A DNA stretch of 64,000 nucleotides from Flavobacterium croceum DSM 17960 (GTDB lineage Bacteria > Bacteroidota > Bacteroidia > Flavobacteriales > Flavobacteriaceae): the NCBI RefSeq assembly GCF_002917885.1, contig NZ_PQNY01000002.1:171414-235413 (forward strand), given 5' to 3'. Below the pieces are notes generated by a model. It did not search any database, had not been told where the DNA came from, and saw only the letters and a program-made list of their open reading frames with translations. A program made the translations under genes and the position numbers. Below are positions 9,329-16,473 of this stretch, in pieces; the first letter of the stretch is position 1; the number at the start of each line of letters is the position of its first letter.

Positions 9329-10216
9329 ATGAAAACAATAGCAGTAATAGGCGCAGGAACTATGGGCAACGGAATTGCTCACACCTTTGCACAAACCGGT
9401 TTTACCGTAAAATTAATTGATATTTCAGAAAAATCTTTAGAAAAAGGAATGGCAACCATAGCTTCCAATTTGGATAGAATGGTAGCCAAAGGAACCATTA
9501 CCGAAGATGATAAACATAACACCATTGGCAACATAATCACTTATACCGATATGAAAGACGGTGTGGTAGGTTGCGATTTGGTTGTAGAAGCCGCTACAGA
9601 AAATGTAGGTTTAAAACTTAACATTTTTAAGCAATTAAGTGATATTTGTGATCACAATGTAATTTTAGCTACCAATACATCTTCTATTTCTATCACACAA
9701 ATTGCAGCGCAAGTAGTACATCCAGAACGTGTAATTGGTATGCACTTTATGAACCCAGTACCAATTATGAAATTGGTAGAAATTATTCGTGGTTATAATA
9801 CATCAGATGAAGTAACTAAAATTATCATGGATTTATCGGTTGCATTAGGAAAAACACCAACCGAAGTAAACGATTACCCTGGTTTTGTGGCAAACAGAAT
9901 TTTAATGCCTATGATAAACGAAGCTATTGAAACCTTGTACAATGGCGTAGGCGGTGTGTATGAAATTGATACTGTAATGAAATTGGGAATGGCACACCCT
10001 ATGGGGCCATTACAACTTGCCGATTTTATTGGGCTTGATGTTTGCCTATCAATTTTAAATGTAATGTACGACGGGTTTAAAAATCCAAAATACGCTCCTT
10101 GCCCATTGTTAGTAAATATGGTTATGGCAGGAAAATTAGGTGTAAAATCTGGAGAAGGTTTCTACGATTATTCTGAAAGTAAAAAAGCAGAAAAAGTTTC
10201 TAAACAATTTAAATAG
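9329..10216 (+). CDS. hbd: 3-hydroxyacyl-CoA (3-hydroxybutyryl-CoA) dehydrogenase
   Basis: This enzyme interconverts 3-hydroxyacyl-CoA and 3-oxoacyl-CoA with NAD(P)H, in fatty-acid or butanoate metabolism. The 295-residue size is that of the single-function Hbd/PaaH type. The Rossmann motif is IGAGTMGNGIA (7-17); the catalytic His is in GMHFMNP (H139), preceded by NTSSIS; the C-terminal helical dimer domain contains HPMGPLQLADFIGLD. The start ATG is clear. Neighbouring genes do not form a beta-oxidation operon, so it is probably a housekeeping copy. The symbol hbd is assigned by similarity of motifs only. Confidence 0.92.
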   Translation: MKTIAVIGAGTMGNGIAHTFAQTGFTVKLIDISEKSLEKGMATIASNLDRMVAKGTITEDDKHNTIGNIITYTDMKDGVVGCDLVVEAATENVGLKLNIFKQLSDICDHNVILATNTSSISITQIAAQVVHPERVIGMHFMNPVPIMKLVEIIRGYNTSDEVTKIIMDLSVALGKTPTEVNDYPGFVANRILMPMINEAIETLYNGVGGVYEIDTVMKLGMAHPMGPLQLADFIGLDVCLSILNVMYDGFKNPKYAPCPLLVNMVMAGKLGVKSGEGFYDYSESKKAEKVSKQFK

Positions 10217-10288
10217 CGATTAGCTTTCAGCAGTTAGCTTTAATTATATTTAAGCTAAGAGCTAAAGGCTGACAGCCGACAGCAAAAA
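10217..10288. repeat. AGCTAA/GCTGACAGC imperfect palindrome
   Basis: The whole 72-bp gap is built from AGCT-containing micro-units: GCTTTCAGCAGTTAGCTTTAA on the left and AAGCTAAGAGCTAAAGGCTGA on the right. The two arms are roughly complementary (about 16 of 21 positions) around a TTATA centre, so the transcript can fold. It ends with GACAGCCGACAGC immediately before the DUF1015 start codon. Confidence 0.6.
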
Positions 10289-11527
10289 ATGAGCAAAATA
10301 ATTCCTTTTAAAGCAGTTCGTCCAACTCCTGATAAAGTAGCGTTGGTAACCTGCCGTAACTACGATGATTATTCGCCTGCAGAATTGGCTTCGTGGTTAG
10401 ATTTTAATCCGTATTCGTTTTTACATGTCATTAACCCTGCCTATGTACATTCGCAAAAAATAACACTAGACAAACGTTTTAAAGGAGTTGCGCATAAATA
10501 CCAAGATTTTAAAAACGATGGTATTTTTATAGAAGAAGAAAAAGCCGTTTTTTATTTATATCAAATACAAACCAAAACACAAAGTTTTAGAGGCATTGTT
10601 GCAGGTACTTCTATAGAAGAATATAAAAATAACATCATCAAAAAACACGAAGATACGCTACAATATCGTGTAGAATTGTTTAAAGACTATTTACATCAAA
10701 CAGGCTTTAATACCGAGCCTGTTTTGATTACCTACCCTGATAGAGTAGAAATAAATGATTGGATACTACAAAAAAAGAAATCGCAACCTATTTATCATTT
10801 TTCAACAACCAACAAAGAAATACATACGCTTTGGCAAGTAGATAACGAGCATGAAATTTTTTGGTTGGAAAAACAATTTGAACAAATTCCCGAACTTTAT
10901 ATTGCCGATGGGCATCATCGCTCGGCATCGGCTGAGTTATTGTACGATGAAGATAAGCATTTGGGCAACCCAAATTTAAACTATTTCATGAGCTTTCTTA
11001 TTGCCGAAAGCGACGTAAAAATATATGAGTTTAACAGAATTATTCGAGATTTAAACGGCCATAGTAAAGATGATTTTTTGGAGAAAATATCTGATTATTT
11101 TATTATAAAACCCAAACAACAAGAACTTTGGAAACCCCAAGATAAATTTGAATTCGGAATGTATCTTGATGGTAATTTTTATGCGCTTTTTTACAAAATC
11201 AATGACAATAACAATTTCAATAACAAAAATAAAAGTTCAATATTGTCTAATTTAGATGCTCAAATATTATACGATAAAATTTTACATCCTATTTTGGGTA
11301 TAGAAGATTTACGAAATGACGAACGCATAGAATATATACCAGGTAAACAATCTATTTTAACATTAAAAGAGCTTATTGACGAAGGCGAATTTGAAGTAGG
11401 ATTTATGTTATTTCCAAGTGATATTTCAGAAATTAAGCTTTTGGCAGACAACAATTTAATTATGCCTCCAAAATCAACTTACATTGAACCTAAATTTCGT
11501 AGTGGATTATTGATTTATGAGTTGTAA
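10289..11527 (+). CDS. DUF1015 family protein
   Basis: A 412-residue cytoplasmic protein of the DUF1015 family, widespread and of uncertain function; some relatives are called SpoIVFB-like or HTH-linked but no activity is established to my knowledge. The family core IADGHHRSASAE is at about 204-215 and the N-terminal IIPFKAVRPTPDKV is typical. No signal peptide or membrane segment is seen. In related genomes it often neighbours yggS; here a small exported-protein gene lies between them. The start ATG directly follows the AGCT repeat. Confidence 0.85.
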   Translation: MSKIIPFKAVRPTPDKVALVTCRNYDDYSPAELASWLDFNPYSFLHVINPAYVHSQKITLDKRFKGVAHKYQDFKNDGIFIEEEKAVFYLYQIQTKTQSFRGIVAGTSIEEYKNNIIKKHEDTLQYRVELFKDYLHQTGFNTEPVLITYPDRVEINDWILQKKKSQPIYHFSTTNKEIHTLWQVDNEHEIFWLEKQFEQIPELYIADGHHRSASAELLYDEDKHLGNPNLNYFMSFLIAESDVKIYEFNRIIRDLNGHSKDDFLEKISDYFIIKPKQQELWKPQDKFEFGMYLDGNFYALFYKINDNNNFNNKNKSSILSNLDAQILYDKILHPILGIEDLRNDERIEYIPGKQSILTLKELIDEGEFEVGFMLFPSDISEIKLLADNNLIMPPKSTYIEPKFRSGLLIYEL

Positions 11528-11529
11528 AT

Positions 11530-11600
11530 AATAGAAAATAGAATAAAGAGAAAAGAAAATAGACTCTCTTTGTCATTTTAACGAAAGAGAAATCACTTAA
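11530..11600. repeat. TAGAAAA micro-repeat plus GTCATTT/GAAAGAGAAATC element
   Basis: 11530-11563 is a run of AATAGAAAATAGAATAAAGA-type units. It passes directly into 11566-11600, where CTCTTTGTCATTTTAACGAAAGAG forms a short hairpin (CTCTTT with AAAGAG) followed by AAATC. The second part resembles a GTCATTTCGACGAAGGAGAAATC-type repeat that I recall from other Bacteroidota genomes; that link is from memory. Confidence 0.5.
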
Positions 11601-11612
11601 CACCAATGTTAC

Positions 11613-12032
11613 ATGAAAAATATACTTTTTATTGCATTATTAACTTCTACTTTGACTTATGCAAAAATTGAGACTGATACCATTAACAATTGGCAACTTT
11701 ATAAGGATAAAATATTAATATTTAAAAGCAATGAAATTGAAAAAAGTAATGAAGTAATTTTAATCAAATCAACAGAAAACTTTAAAATATTAAAATTTAA
11801 CATGTTCTATGATTTCTTTGAAAACAGAACTTCAAAAAAAATGGAGTTTATTGTAGGTAATAAAATTATTCAAACATTTATTTTAGAAAATGAAGCAAGA
11901 AGTTCATTCATTGTTACAAAAAAGAAGATAAACTCTTTAATAAAAAAGTATAAAAATAAAGTTATTAAATTAAAATACTATGACGGAATCTACATTAAGG
12001 GAATTTCTGTTTGCAGAGTAAAATTTATCTAA
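11613..12032 (+). CDS. Small exported protein of unknown function
   Basis: A 139-residue protein with a clear signal peptide (MKNILFIALLTSTLTYAK, cleavage after about residue 17). The mature part is lysine- and isoleucine-rich with beta-strand-like stretches and a single cysteine near the end (ISVCRVKFI). I do not recognise a family. It is AT-richer than its neighbours and separates DUF1015 from yggS, which suggests a recent insertion. It ends 4 bp before the yggS start, so translational coupling is possible. Confidence 0.7.
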   Translation: MKNILFIALLTSTLTYAKIETDTINNWQLYKDKILIFKSNEIEKSNEVILIKSTENFKILKFNMFYDFFENRTSKKMEFIVGNKIIQTFILENEARSSFIVTKKKINSLIKKYKNKVIKLKYYDGIYIKGISVCRVKFI

Positions 12033-12036
12033 TTCA

Positions 12037-12720
12037 ATGTCAATAAAAAAAAACCTAACCCATATAAAATCTCAACTTCCAAATCACGTTACACTTGTAG
12101 CGGTTTCCAAAACCAAATCTATTGCAGATGTAATGGAAGCGTATAATGCTGGTCAGCGTATTTTTGGCGAAAATTATGTGCAAGAATTGGTTGAAAAACA
12201 AGAACAATTACCCAAAGATATCGAGTGGCATTTTATTGGTCACTTGCAAAGTCGCAAAGTAAAACTTATTGCTCCTTTTGTAAGTTTGATTCACGGTGTT
12301 GATAGCTTAAAATTAGTACACGAAATCAACAAAGAAGCTTTAAAAAATAATCGTGTTATTGATTGTTTATTTCAAATAGACATTGCTGATGAAGAAACAA
12401 AATTTGGATTAGATGAAAAAGAATTATATGATATTTTATCCTCAAAAGAATTCAAAAACCTAAAAAACATCAGAATAATTGGTTTAATGGGAATGGCAAC
12501 TTTTACAGACAATCAAGACCAAATTAAAAAAGAATTCCAAAATTTAAAAACCATTTTTGATAAAGTTGTAACCCTGACCGCAGTTGAAGGGCAACTTGAA
12601 ACCTCAAACGTGAAACTTGAAACTCTTTCTATGGGAATGTCTGGCGATTATCAAATAGCAACTCAATGCGGTAGCACAATGGTTCGAATTGGAAGTAGTA
12701 TCTTTGGAACAAGAAGATGA
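12037..12720 (+). CDS. yggS: YggS/PLPBP pyridoxal-phosphate homeostasis protein with repeat insert
   Basis: A single-domain alanine-racemase-like barrel that binds pyridoxal phosphate and helps maintain B6 and amino-acid balance. The PLP lysine is K25 in VAVSKTKS; FGENYVQEL, WHFIGHLQSRK, MGMATFTD and LSMGMSGDYQIA...GSTMVRIGSSIFG are all present. Between IFDKV and LSMGMSGDY (residues about 179-195) there is an extra stretch, TAVEGQLETSNVKLET, encoded by a GAAACTTGAAAC-type micro-repeat (12583-12630). The gene ends GTRR with its TGA stop formed by the first unit of the TGACAA tandem array. 227 residues. Confidence 0.93.
   Translation: MSIKKNLTHIKSQLPNHVTLVAVSKTKSIADVMEAYNAGQRIFGENYVQELVEKQEQLPKDIEWHFIGHLQSRKVKLIAPFVSLIHGVDSLKLVHEINKEALKNNRVIDCLFQIDIADEETKFGLDEKELYDILSSKEFKNLKNIRIIGLMGMATFTDNQDQIKKEFQNLKTIFDKVVTLTAVEGQLETSNVKLETLSMGMSGDYQIATQCGSTMVRIGSSIFGTRR
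12583..12630 (+). repeat. GAAAC micro-repeat inside yggS, copy 2
   Basis: Within the coding sequence, AACTTGAAACCTCAAACGTG followed by AAACTTGAAACTC (12593-12625) is built of the same TTGAAAC units as the intergenic copies at 9295 and 14751. It is read in frame as QLETSNVKLET. Confidence 0.6.
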
Positions 12721-12801
12721 CAATTTCAATGACAATTTCAATGACAATTTCAATGACAATGACAATGACAATGACAATGACAATGACAATGACAATTTCA
12801 A
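12718..12801 (+). repeat. TGACAA/TGACAATTTCAA tandem array
   Basis: An exact tandem array: three 12-mers TGACAATTTCAA (12718-12753), six 6-mers TGACAA (12754-12789), and one more 12-mer (12790-12801). The first TGA is the yggS stop. All units are multiples of three, so copy-number change would not shift a reading frame. It forms the left arm of the element around the four-helix-bundle gene. Confidence 0.9.
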
Positions 12802-12820
12802 AAATCAAAATGTAAAATCA

Positions 12821-13189
12821 ATGGAAGATAATAGTATTTTTAGTGATAAAATTTTCAATTTTGAAGATAGATTAGTTCGATTTGCTGGAGAATGTATTTT
12901 CTTTACAAGGAATTTGAATAAATCTTATGAAAATGAATATTACAAAAATCAACTAATCAGATCTTCAGGAAGTTCATCATTAAATTTTGGTGAAGCACAA
13001 GGAACAATTAGTGATAAGGATTTTATTTTTAAAGTAGGTTTAGCCGTTAAAGAATTAAAAGAATCACGTAATTCATTAAAAATATTAAATTACATAAAAG
13101 AAGGTGATGAAAATATAAGAACTTTGCTTCTAAAGGAAGTTGAAGAATTAATAGCAATAGCATCAAAAATGATAATAAATAAAAAATGA
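12821..13189 (+). CDS. Four-helix-bundle protein (S23 / 23S rRNA IVS family)
   Basis: A 122-residue protein of the four-helix-bundle family whose founders are encoded in intervening sequences of 23S rRNA and which also includes the Avd accessory proteins of diversity-generating retroelements. Recognisable features are FEDRLVRFAGECIFF, the IRSSGSSSLNFGEAQG turn between helices, and VGLAVKELKESRNSLKIL in the third helix. I choose the ATG at 12821; an upstream frame from 12689 would only add a DN-rich tail translated from the tandem array and overlap yggS. Its biochemical role is unknown; members form pentameric barrels and can bind nucleic acid. It is enclosed by complementary micro-repeats. 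Confidence 0.88.
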   Translation: MEDNSIFSDKIFNFEDRLVRFAGECIFFTRNLNKSYENEYYKNQLIRSSGSSSLNFGEAQGTISDKDFIFKVGLAVKELKESRNSLKILNYIKEGDENIRTLLLKEVEELIAIASKMIINKK

Positions 13190-13356
13190 TGTTTCAATAT
13201 CAATGACAATAGCAATCAAAAATTCAATTTTAAAGTTTTAAAGATTGTAATTAATTTTTAATATTAATATTGCCATTGTGATTGATTTTTGATATTGATA
13301 TTGATTTTTGACATTGATATTGTAATTGATTTTTGATATTGATATTGACATTGAAA
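13190..13356. repeat. TTGATATTGA micro-repeat and hairpin, right arm of the element
   Basis: The gap opens with CAAT-type units (13195-13230, CAATATCAATGACAATAGC...) and closes with the complementary ATTG-type units (13258-13356, GATATTGATATTGA and ATTGATTTTTGA). The two halves can pair with each other. The last 22 bases, 13338-13359, also match the reverse complement of 12721-12742 in the left array at 19 of 22 positions. Confidence 0.75.
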
Positions 13357-14718
13357 ATGTACTGCATACTCGACATAGAAACCACTGGAGGTCAATACAA
13401 TGAAGAAGGTATTACCGAAATAGCCATCTATAAATTTGATGGTCACGAGGTTGTAGACCAATTTATAAGTTTGGTAAATCCAGAAATTCCTATTCAGCCG
13501 TTTGTAGTAAAGCTAACAGGGATTAATAATGCTATGTTGCGCTCGGCACCCAAGTTTTATGAGGTTGCCAAAAGAATTATAGAAATTACCGAAGGTTGTA
13601 TTATTGTAGCACACAACGCATCTTTTGACTACAGAATACTTAAAACAGAATTTGATAGACTTGGCTACAACTTTAAAAAACCAACACTTTGTACTGTTGA
13701 ACTTTCCAAAAAAATAATACCCGGAATGGAATCGTACAGTTTAGGAAAATTAGTACGTGCATTGGGTATTCCTATCGCAGATAGACACCGAGCAAGTGGC
13801 GATGCTATGGCAACTGTGAAACTTTTTAAAATGCTCTTGGCAAAAGATGTAGAAAAAGAAATCGTTAAAAGCATGGTTAAAACCGAAATAAAATCGGGAA
13901 TGGTACCAAAACTTTTAGATATTGTAGAAAGTTTGCCTACAAAAACGGGGATTTATTATATTCATAACGAAAAAGGCGACTTAATCTATATTGGAAAAAG
14001 CAAAAACATAAAAAAGCGCATCAACCAACATTTTACAGGAACTTCTTCAAAAAGTAAAAAAATACAACGCGACGTTTACACGGTAACTTACGAAGAAACA
14101 GGTAGCGAACTTATTGCCTTATTAAAAGAAAGTGAAGAAATAAAAATAAACAAACCTATTTACAATAGAGCACAAAGAAAAAGTATTTTTCAATGGGCAC
14201 TATATGAGATGCTTGATGATAATGGCTATTTGAGTTTGCTAATTCAAAAAGCTGATGGTAGAAAAAAAGAAATCACCTCTTTTAGTAGTATGCAAGAGGC
14301 AAAAAATACTCTTTTTAAAATTACATCAGCCTATCAATTATGCCAAAAAATAAATGGTTTGTACGAAACAAAAAACAGTTGCTTTCAATATAAAATACAA
14401 GAATGTAATGGAGCGTGTATTGGTAAGGAAAGTCCAGATGAATACAACCAAAGAGTAGAAGAATTTTTGCACAAAATGAGTTTTGAAAACCAAAATATGG
14501 TAATTACAGACAAAGGTAGAAAAGTAGACGAACGAAGTGCTATACTAATAGAAAATGGTATTTACAAAGGTTATTGTTTTTACGATTTAAATTATCAAAT
14601 TACCAATATTGATGTATTAAAAAACATCATTATTCCTATGCAAAATAATCGAGATACCAAAAGCATTATCCAAGGTTATTTACGAAAAAATAAAGTAATG
14701 AAAATTGTCAAGTTTTGA
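13357..14718 (+). CDS. DEDDh exonuclease fused to GIY-YIG nuclease domain
   Basis: A 453-residue two-domain nuclease. Residues 1-165 are a DnaQ-like 3'-5' exonuclease with the four acidic/His positions in place: D6 and E8 (CILDIETTGG), D in IVAHNASFDYRIL, and H...D in HRASGDAMAT. At about 195-280 lies a UvrC/Cho-type GIY-YIG domain (TGIYYIHN...LIYIGKSKNIKKRINQHF). The C-terminal third has no domain I can name, but a cysteine pair (SCFQYKIQECNGACIG) is notable. It likely acts in DNA repair as a UvrC-like or Cho-like enzyme. The ATG at 13357 overlaps the end of the micro-repeat; an upstream in-frame start at 13333 would lie inside the repeat. Confidence 0.88.
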   Translation: MYCILDIETTGGQYNEEGITEIAIYKFDGHEVVDQFISLVNPEIPIQPFVVKLTGINNAMLRSAPKFYEVAKRIIEITEGCIIVAHNASFDYRILKTEFDRLGYNFKKPTLCTVELSKKIIPGMESYSLGKLVRALGIPIADRHRASGDAMATVKLFKMLLAKDVEKEIVKSMVKTEIKSGMVPKLLDIVESLPTKTGIYYIHNEKGDLIYIGKSKNIKKRINQHFTGTSSKSKKIQRDVYTVTYEETGSELIALLKESEEIKINKPIYNRAQRKSIFQWALYEMLDDNGYLSLLIQKADGRKKEITSFSSMQEAKNTLFKITSAYQLCQKINGLYETKNSCFQYKIQECNGACIGKESPDEYNQRVEEFLHKMSFENQNMVITDKGRKVDERSAILIENGIYKGYCFYDLNYQITNIDVLKNIIIPMQNNRDTKSIIQGYLRKNKVMKIVKF

Positions 14719-14741
14719 TTACCAACAAAAATTAACAAATT

Positions 14742-15686
14742 TTGAGCAACAACTTGAAACCTGAAACCAAAAATAAACTCATTGTAATAGTAGGCCCAAC
14801 TGCTATTGGCAAAACCTCGTTAAGCATTGCTTTGGCTCAACATTTTCATTGCGATATTATTTCGTGCGATAGCCGTCAGTTTTTTAAAGAAATGAAAATA
14901 GGTACGGCTGTACCAAATGATGTTGAATTGGCAAGTGCTACGCATCATTTTATACAAAATAAATCTATTTTTGAGCCTTACTCTGTAGGCGACTTCGAGC
15001 AAGAAGCACTCCAAAAACTCGATGAATTATTTTTAAAAAATAATGTTCAAATTATGGTTGGTGGCTCGGGTTTGTATGTTGATGCTGTAATAAAAGGTTT
15101 TGACGAATTTCCAGATATTGATAGTGCTGTAAGAAATGAAATTAATGAAAAGTACGACACTCTAGGTATTGAATACTTGCAAAACAAATTACACGAATTG
15201 GATTTTGAATATTATCAAAAAATAGCAAACAAAAATCCGCAAACCTTACAAAATCCGCAAAGAATGAAACGTTTTATCGAAGTTTGTATAGGTACTGGAA
15301 ATCCGTACTCATCATTTATTGGTAAGCAAAAAAACAATCGAAACTTTACACCTATTATTATTGGTTTGGAAGCCGATAGAGAAACTATGTACGAGCGAAT
15401 AAACCATAGAGTTGCAATTATGATGCAAGATGGTTTACTAAATGAAGTTGAGCAACTACTACCCCACAAACATTTGAATGCACTGCAAACAGTGGGTTAC
15501 AGAGAATTGTTTGATTATTTTGAACATAAAATTTCTCTCGATGAAGCTATAGAACAAATTAAAATGAATACACGAAGATTTGCCAAACGACAACTTACTT
15601 GGTTTAAACGTACAGAAAATACCACTTGGTTTGATTATTTGCACGATAGAAGCAATATTATTGAATATATATCTCGTAAAATTTAA
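14742..15686 (+). CDS. miaA: tRNA dimethylallyltransferase
   Basis: MiaA transfers a dimethylallyl group to N6 of adenosine 37 in tRNAs that read UNN codons. The P-loop is GPTAIGKTS (18-26), followed by the substrate-binding DSRQFFKEMKIGTAVP (45-60) and GGSGLYVDA. 314 residues is the usual size. No ATG precedes the P-loop. The frame opens with TTG at 14742 (SNNLKPETKNK) and a second TTG at 14754; both fall in or beside a GAAAC micro-repeat (14751-14766), so the first residues of the protein are repeat-derived. The next gene begins 11 bp after the stop. Confidence 0.94.
   Translation: MSNNLKPETKNKLIVIVGPTAIGKTSLSIALAQHFHCDIISCDSRQFFKEMKIGTAVPNDVELASATHHFIQNKSIFEPYSVGDFEQEALQKLDELFLKNNVQIMVGGSGLYVDAVIKGFDEFPDIDSAVRNEINEKYDTLGIEYLQNKLHELDFEYYQKIANKNPQTLQNPQRMKRFIEVCIGTGNPYSSFIGKQKNNRNFTPIIIGLEADRETMYERINHRVAIMMQDGLLNEVEQLLPHKHLNALQTVGYRELFDYFEHKISLDEAIEQIKMNTRRFAKRQLTWFKRTENTTWFDYLHDRSNIIEYISRKI
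14751..14766 (+). repeat. GAAAC micro-repeat, copy 3
   Basis: AACTTGAAACCTGAAA, identical over 16 bases to 9295-9310. It lies at the very start of miaA and is translated as NLKPE. Confidence 0.6.
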
Positions 15687-15697
15687 TCTCTACTTGT

Positions 15698-16435
15698 ATG
15701 CCTATAGAGAGTAACTTTAGTTCTGTGTTAGAACAAGAATTTGAAATCAATTTTTTGCAATGCTATCCAAACGGTGCATTAAAATATACCGAACTGTGTA
15801 ATTTATTACAAATAACCGCAGGATTACATGCCGATTTGGGAGGAATTAGTTTTTCTGATATGCAAAAACACCATCAAGCTTGGGTATTAAGCAGAATGCT
15901 ATTGGAAATTACAGAATTACCCAAATGGAGAGATAAAATAGTAGTGAAAACTTGGATTAATTCTCTTGAAAATTCTCGCTCTATACGCTGCCTCGAAGTA
16001 TATCATAACCATAAAAAAATAATAGGTTGCGAAACGCTTTGGGTTGTGTTTAATACCAAAACTAGAAAACCTGATATACTACAACTTCCTCACGAGCATT
16101 TTGAAAAAATAGCCCTACAAGCAACCGAAAATACTGTGTATAAAATTGACACTCAAAATACAGGCCATAGTGTTGCTTTTCAAAAAGTAATGCTATCCGA
16201 TTTAGATATTGTAAATCATATGAACAATGTGAAATACCTTGAGTGGTGTTTAAACTATGAAGATTCTAAAACTCTGTTTTCTAATGCTATAAAAAGTATA
16301 GCTATAAATTTTATAAGAGAACTTAATTTGGGTGATCAAACCGAAATTTTTAAACATCAATCTCAAAACAGTACAACATATAGCATTGTACATAATGCGA
16401 AACATTGTTACACTCTAGATTTAAAATACATGTAA
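15698..16435 (+). CDS. Acyl-ACP thioesterase family protein
   Basis: A 245-residue double-hotdog thioesterase of the FatA/acyl-ACP type. It probably releases fatty acids from acyl carrier protein or acyl-CoA. The N-terminal hotdog contains CYPNGALKYTELCNLLQITAG and HHQAWVLSRMLLEI; the second contains the DLDIVNHMNNVKYLEW motif, with the Asn-His pair expected at the active site. No signal peptide. It follows miaA by 11 bp, probably in the same transcript, and is closed by a strong bidirectional terminator. Confidence 0.88.
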   Translation: MPIESNFSSVLEQEFEINFLQCYPNGALKYTELCNLLQITAGLHADLGGISFSDMQKHHQAWVLSRMLLEITELPKWRDKIVVKTWINSLENSRSIRCLEVYHNHKKIIGCETLWVVFNTKTRKPDILQLPHEHFEKIALQATENTVYKIDTQNTGHSVAFQKVMLSDLDIVNHMNNVKYLEWCLNYEDSKTLFSNAIKSIAINFIRELNLGDQTEIFKHQSQNSTTYSIVHNAKHCYTLDLKYM

Positions 16436-16442
16436 ATTAAAT

Positions 16443-16472
16443 AATAAAGCTCTGAAAATTCAGAGCTTTATT
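16443..16472. terminator. Bidirectional terminator
   Basis: Perfect 14-bp stem (16443-16456 with 16459-16472) around AA, lying between convergent genes; it starts with AATAA and ends with TTATT so it can serve both strands. Confidence 0.85.
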
Positions 16473-16473
16473 A

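Noticed and set aside
12718..12801. Possible CRISPR array or phase-variable contingency tract
   Set aside because: Units are 6 and 12 bp with no spacers, and multiples of three cannot shift a frame.
12604..12801. Minus-strand SLSL-rich reading frame
   Set aside because: It is the antisense of the tandem array and yggS, with no protein-like features.
12689..12820. Upstream start that gives the four-helix protein a DN-rich N-terminus
   Set aside because: It translates the TGACAA tandem array and overlaps yggS; the family begins at the ATG at 12821.
12821..13189. Avd of a diversity-generating retroelement
   Set aside because: No reverse transcriptase, template or variable repeat is visible within the window; only the fold is shared.
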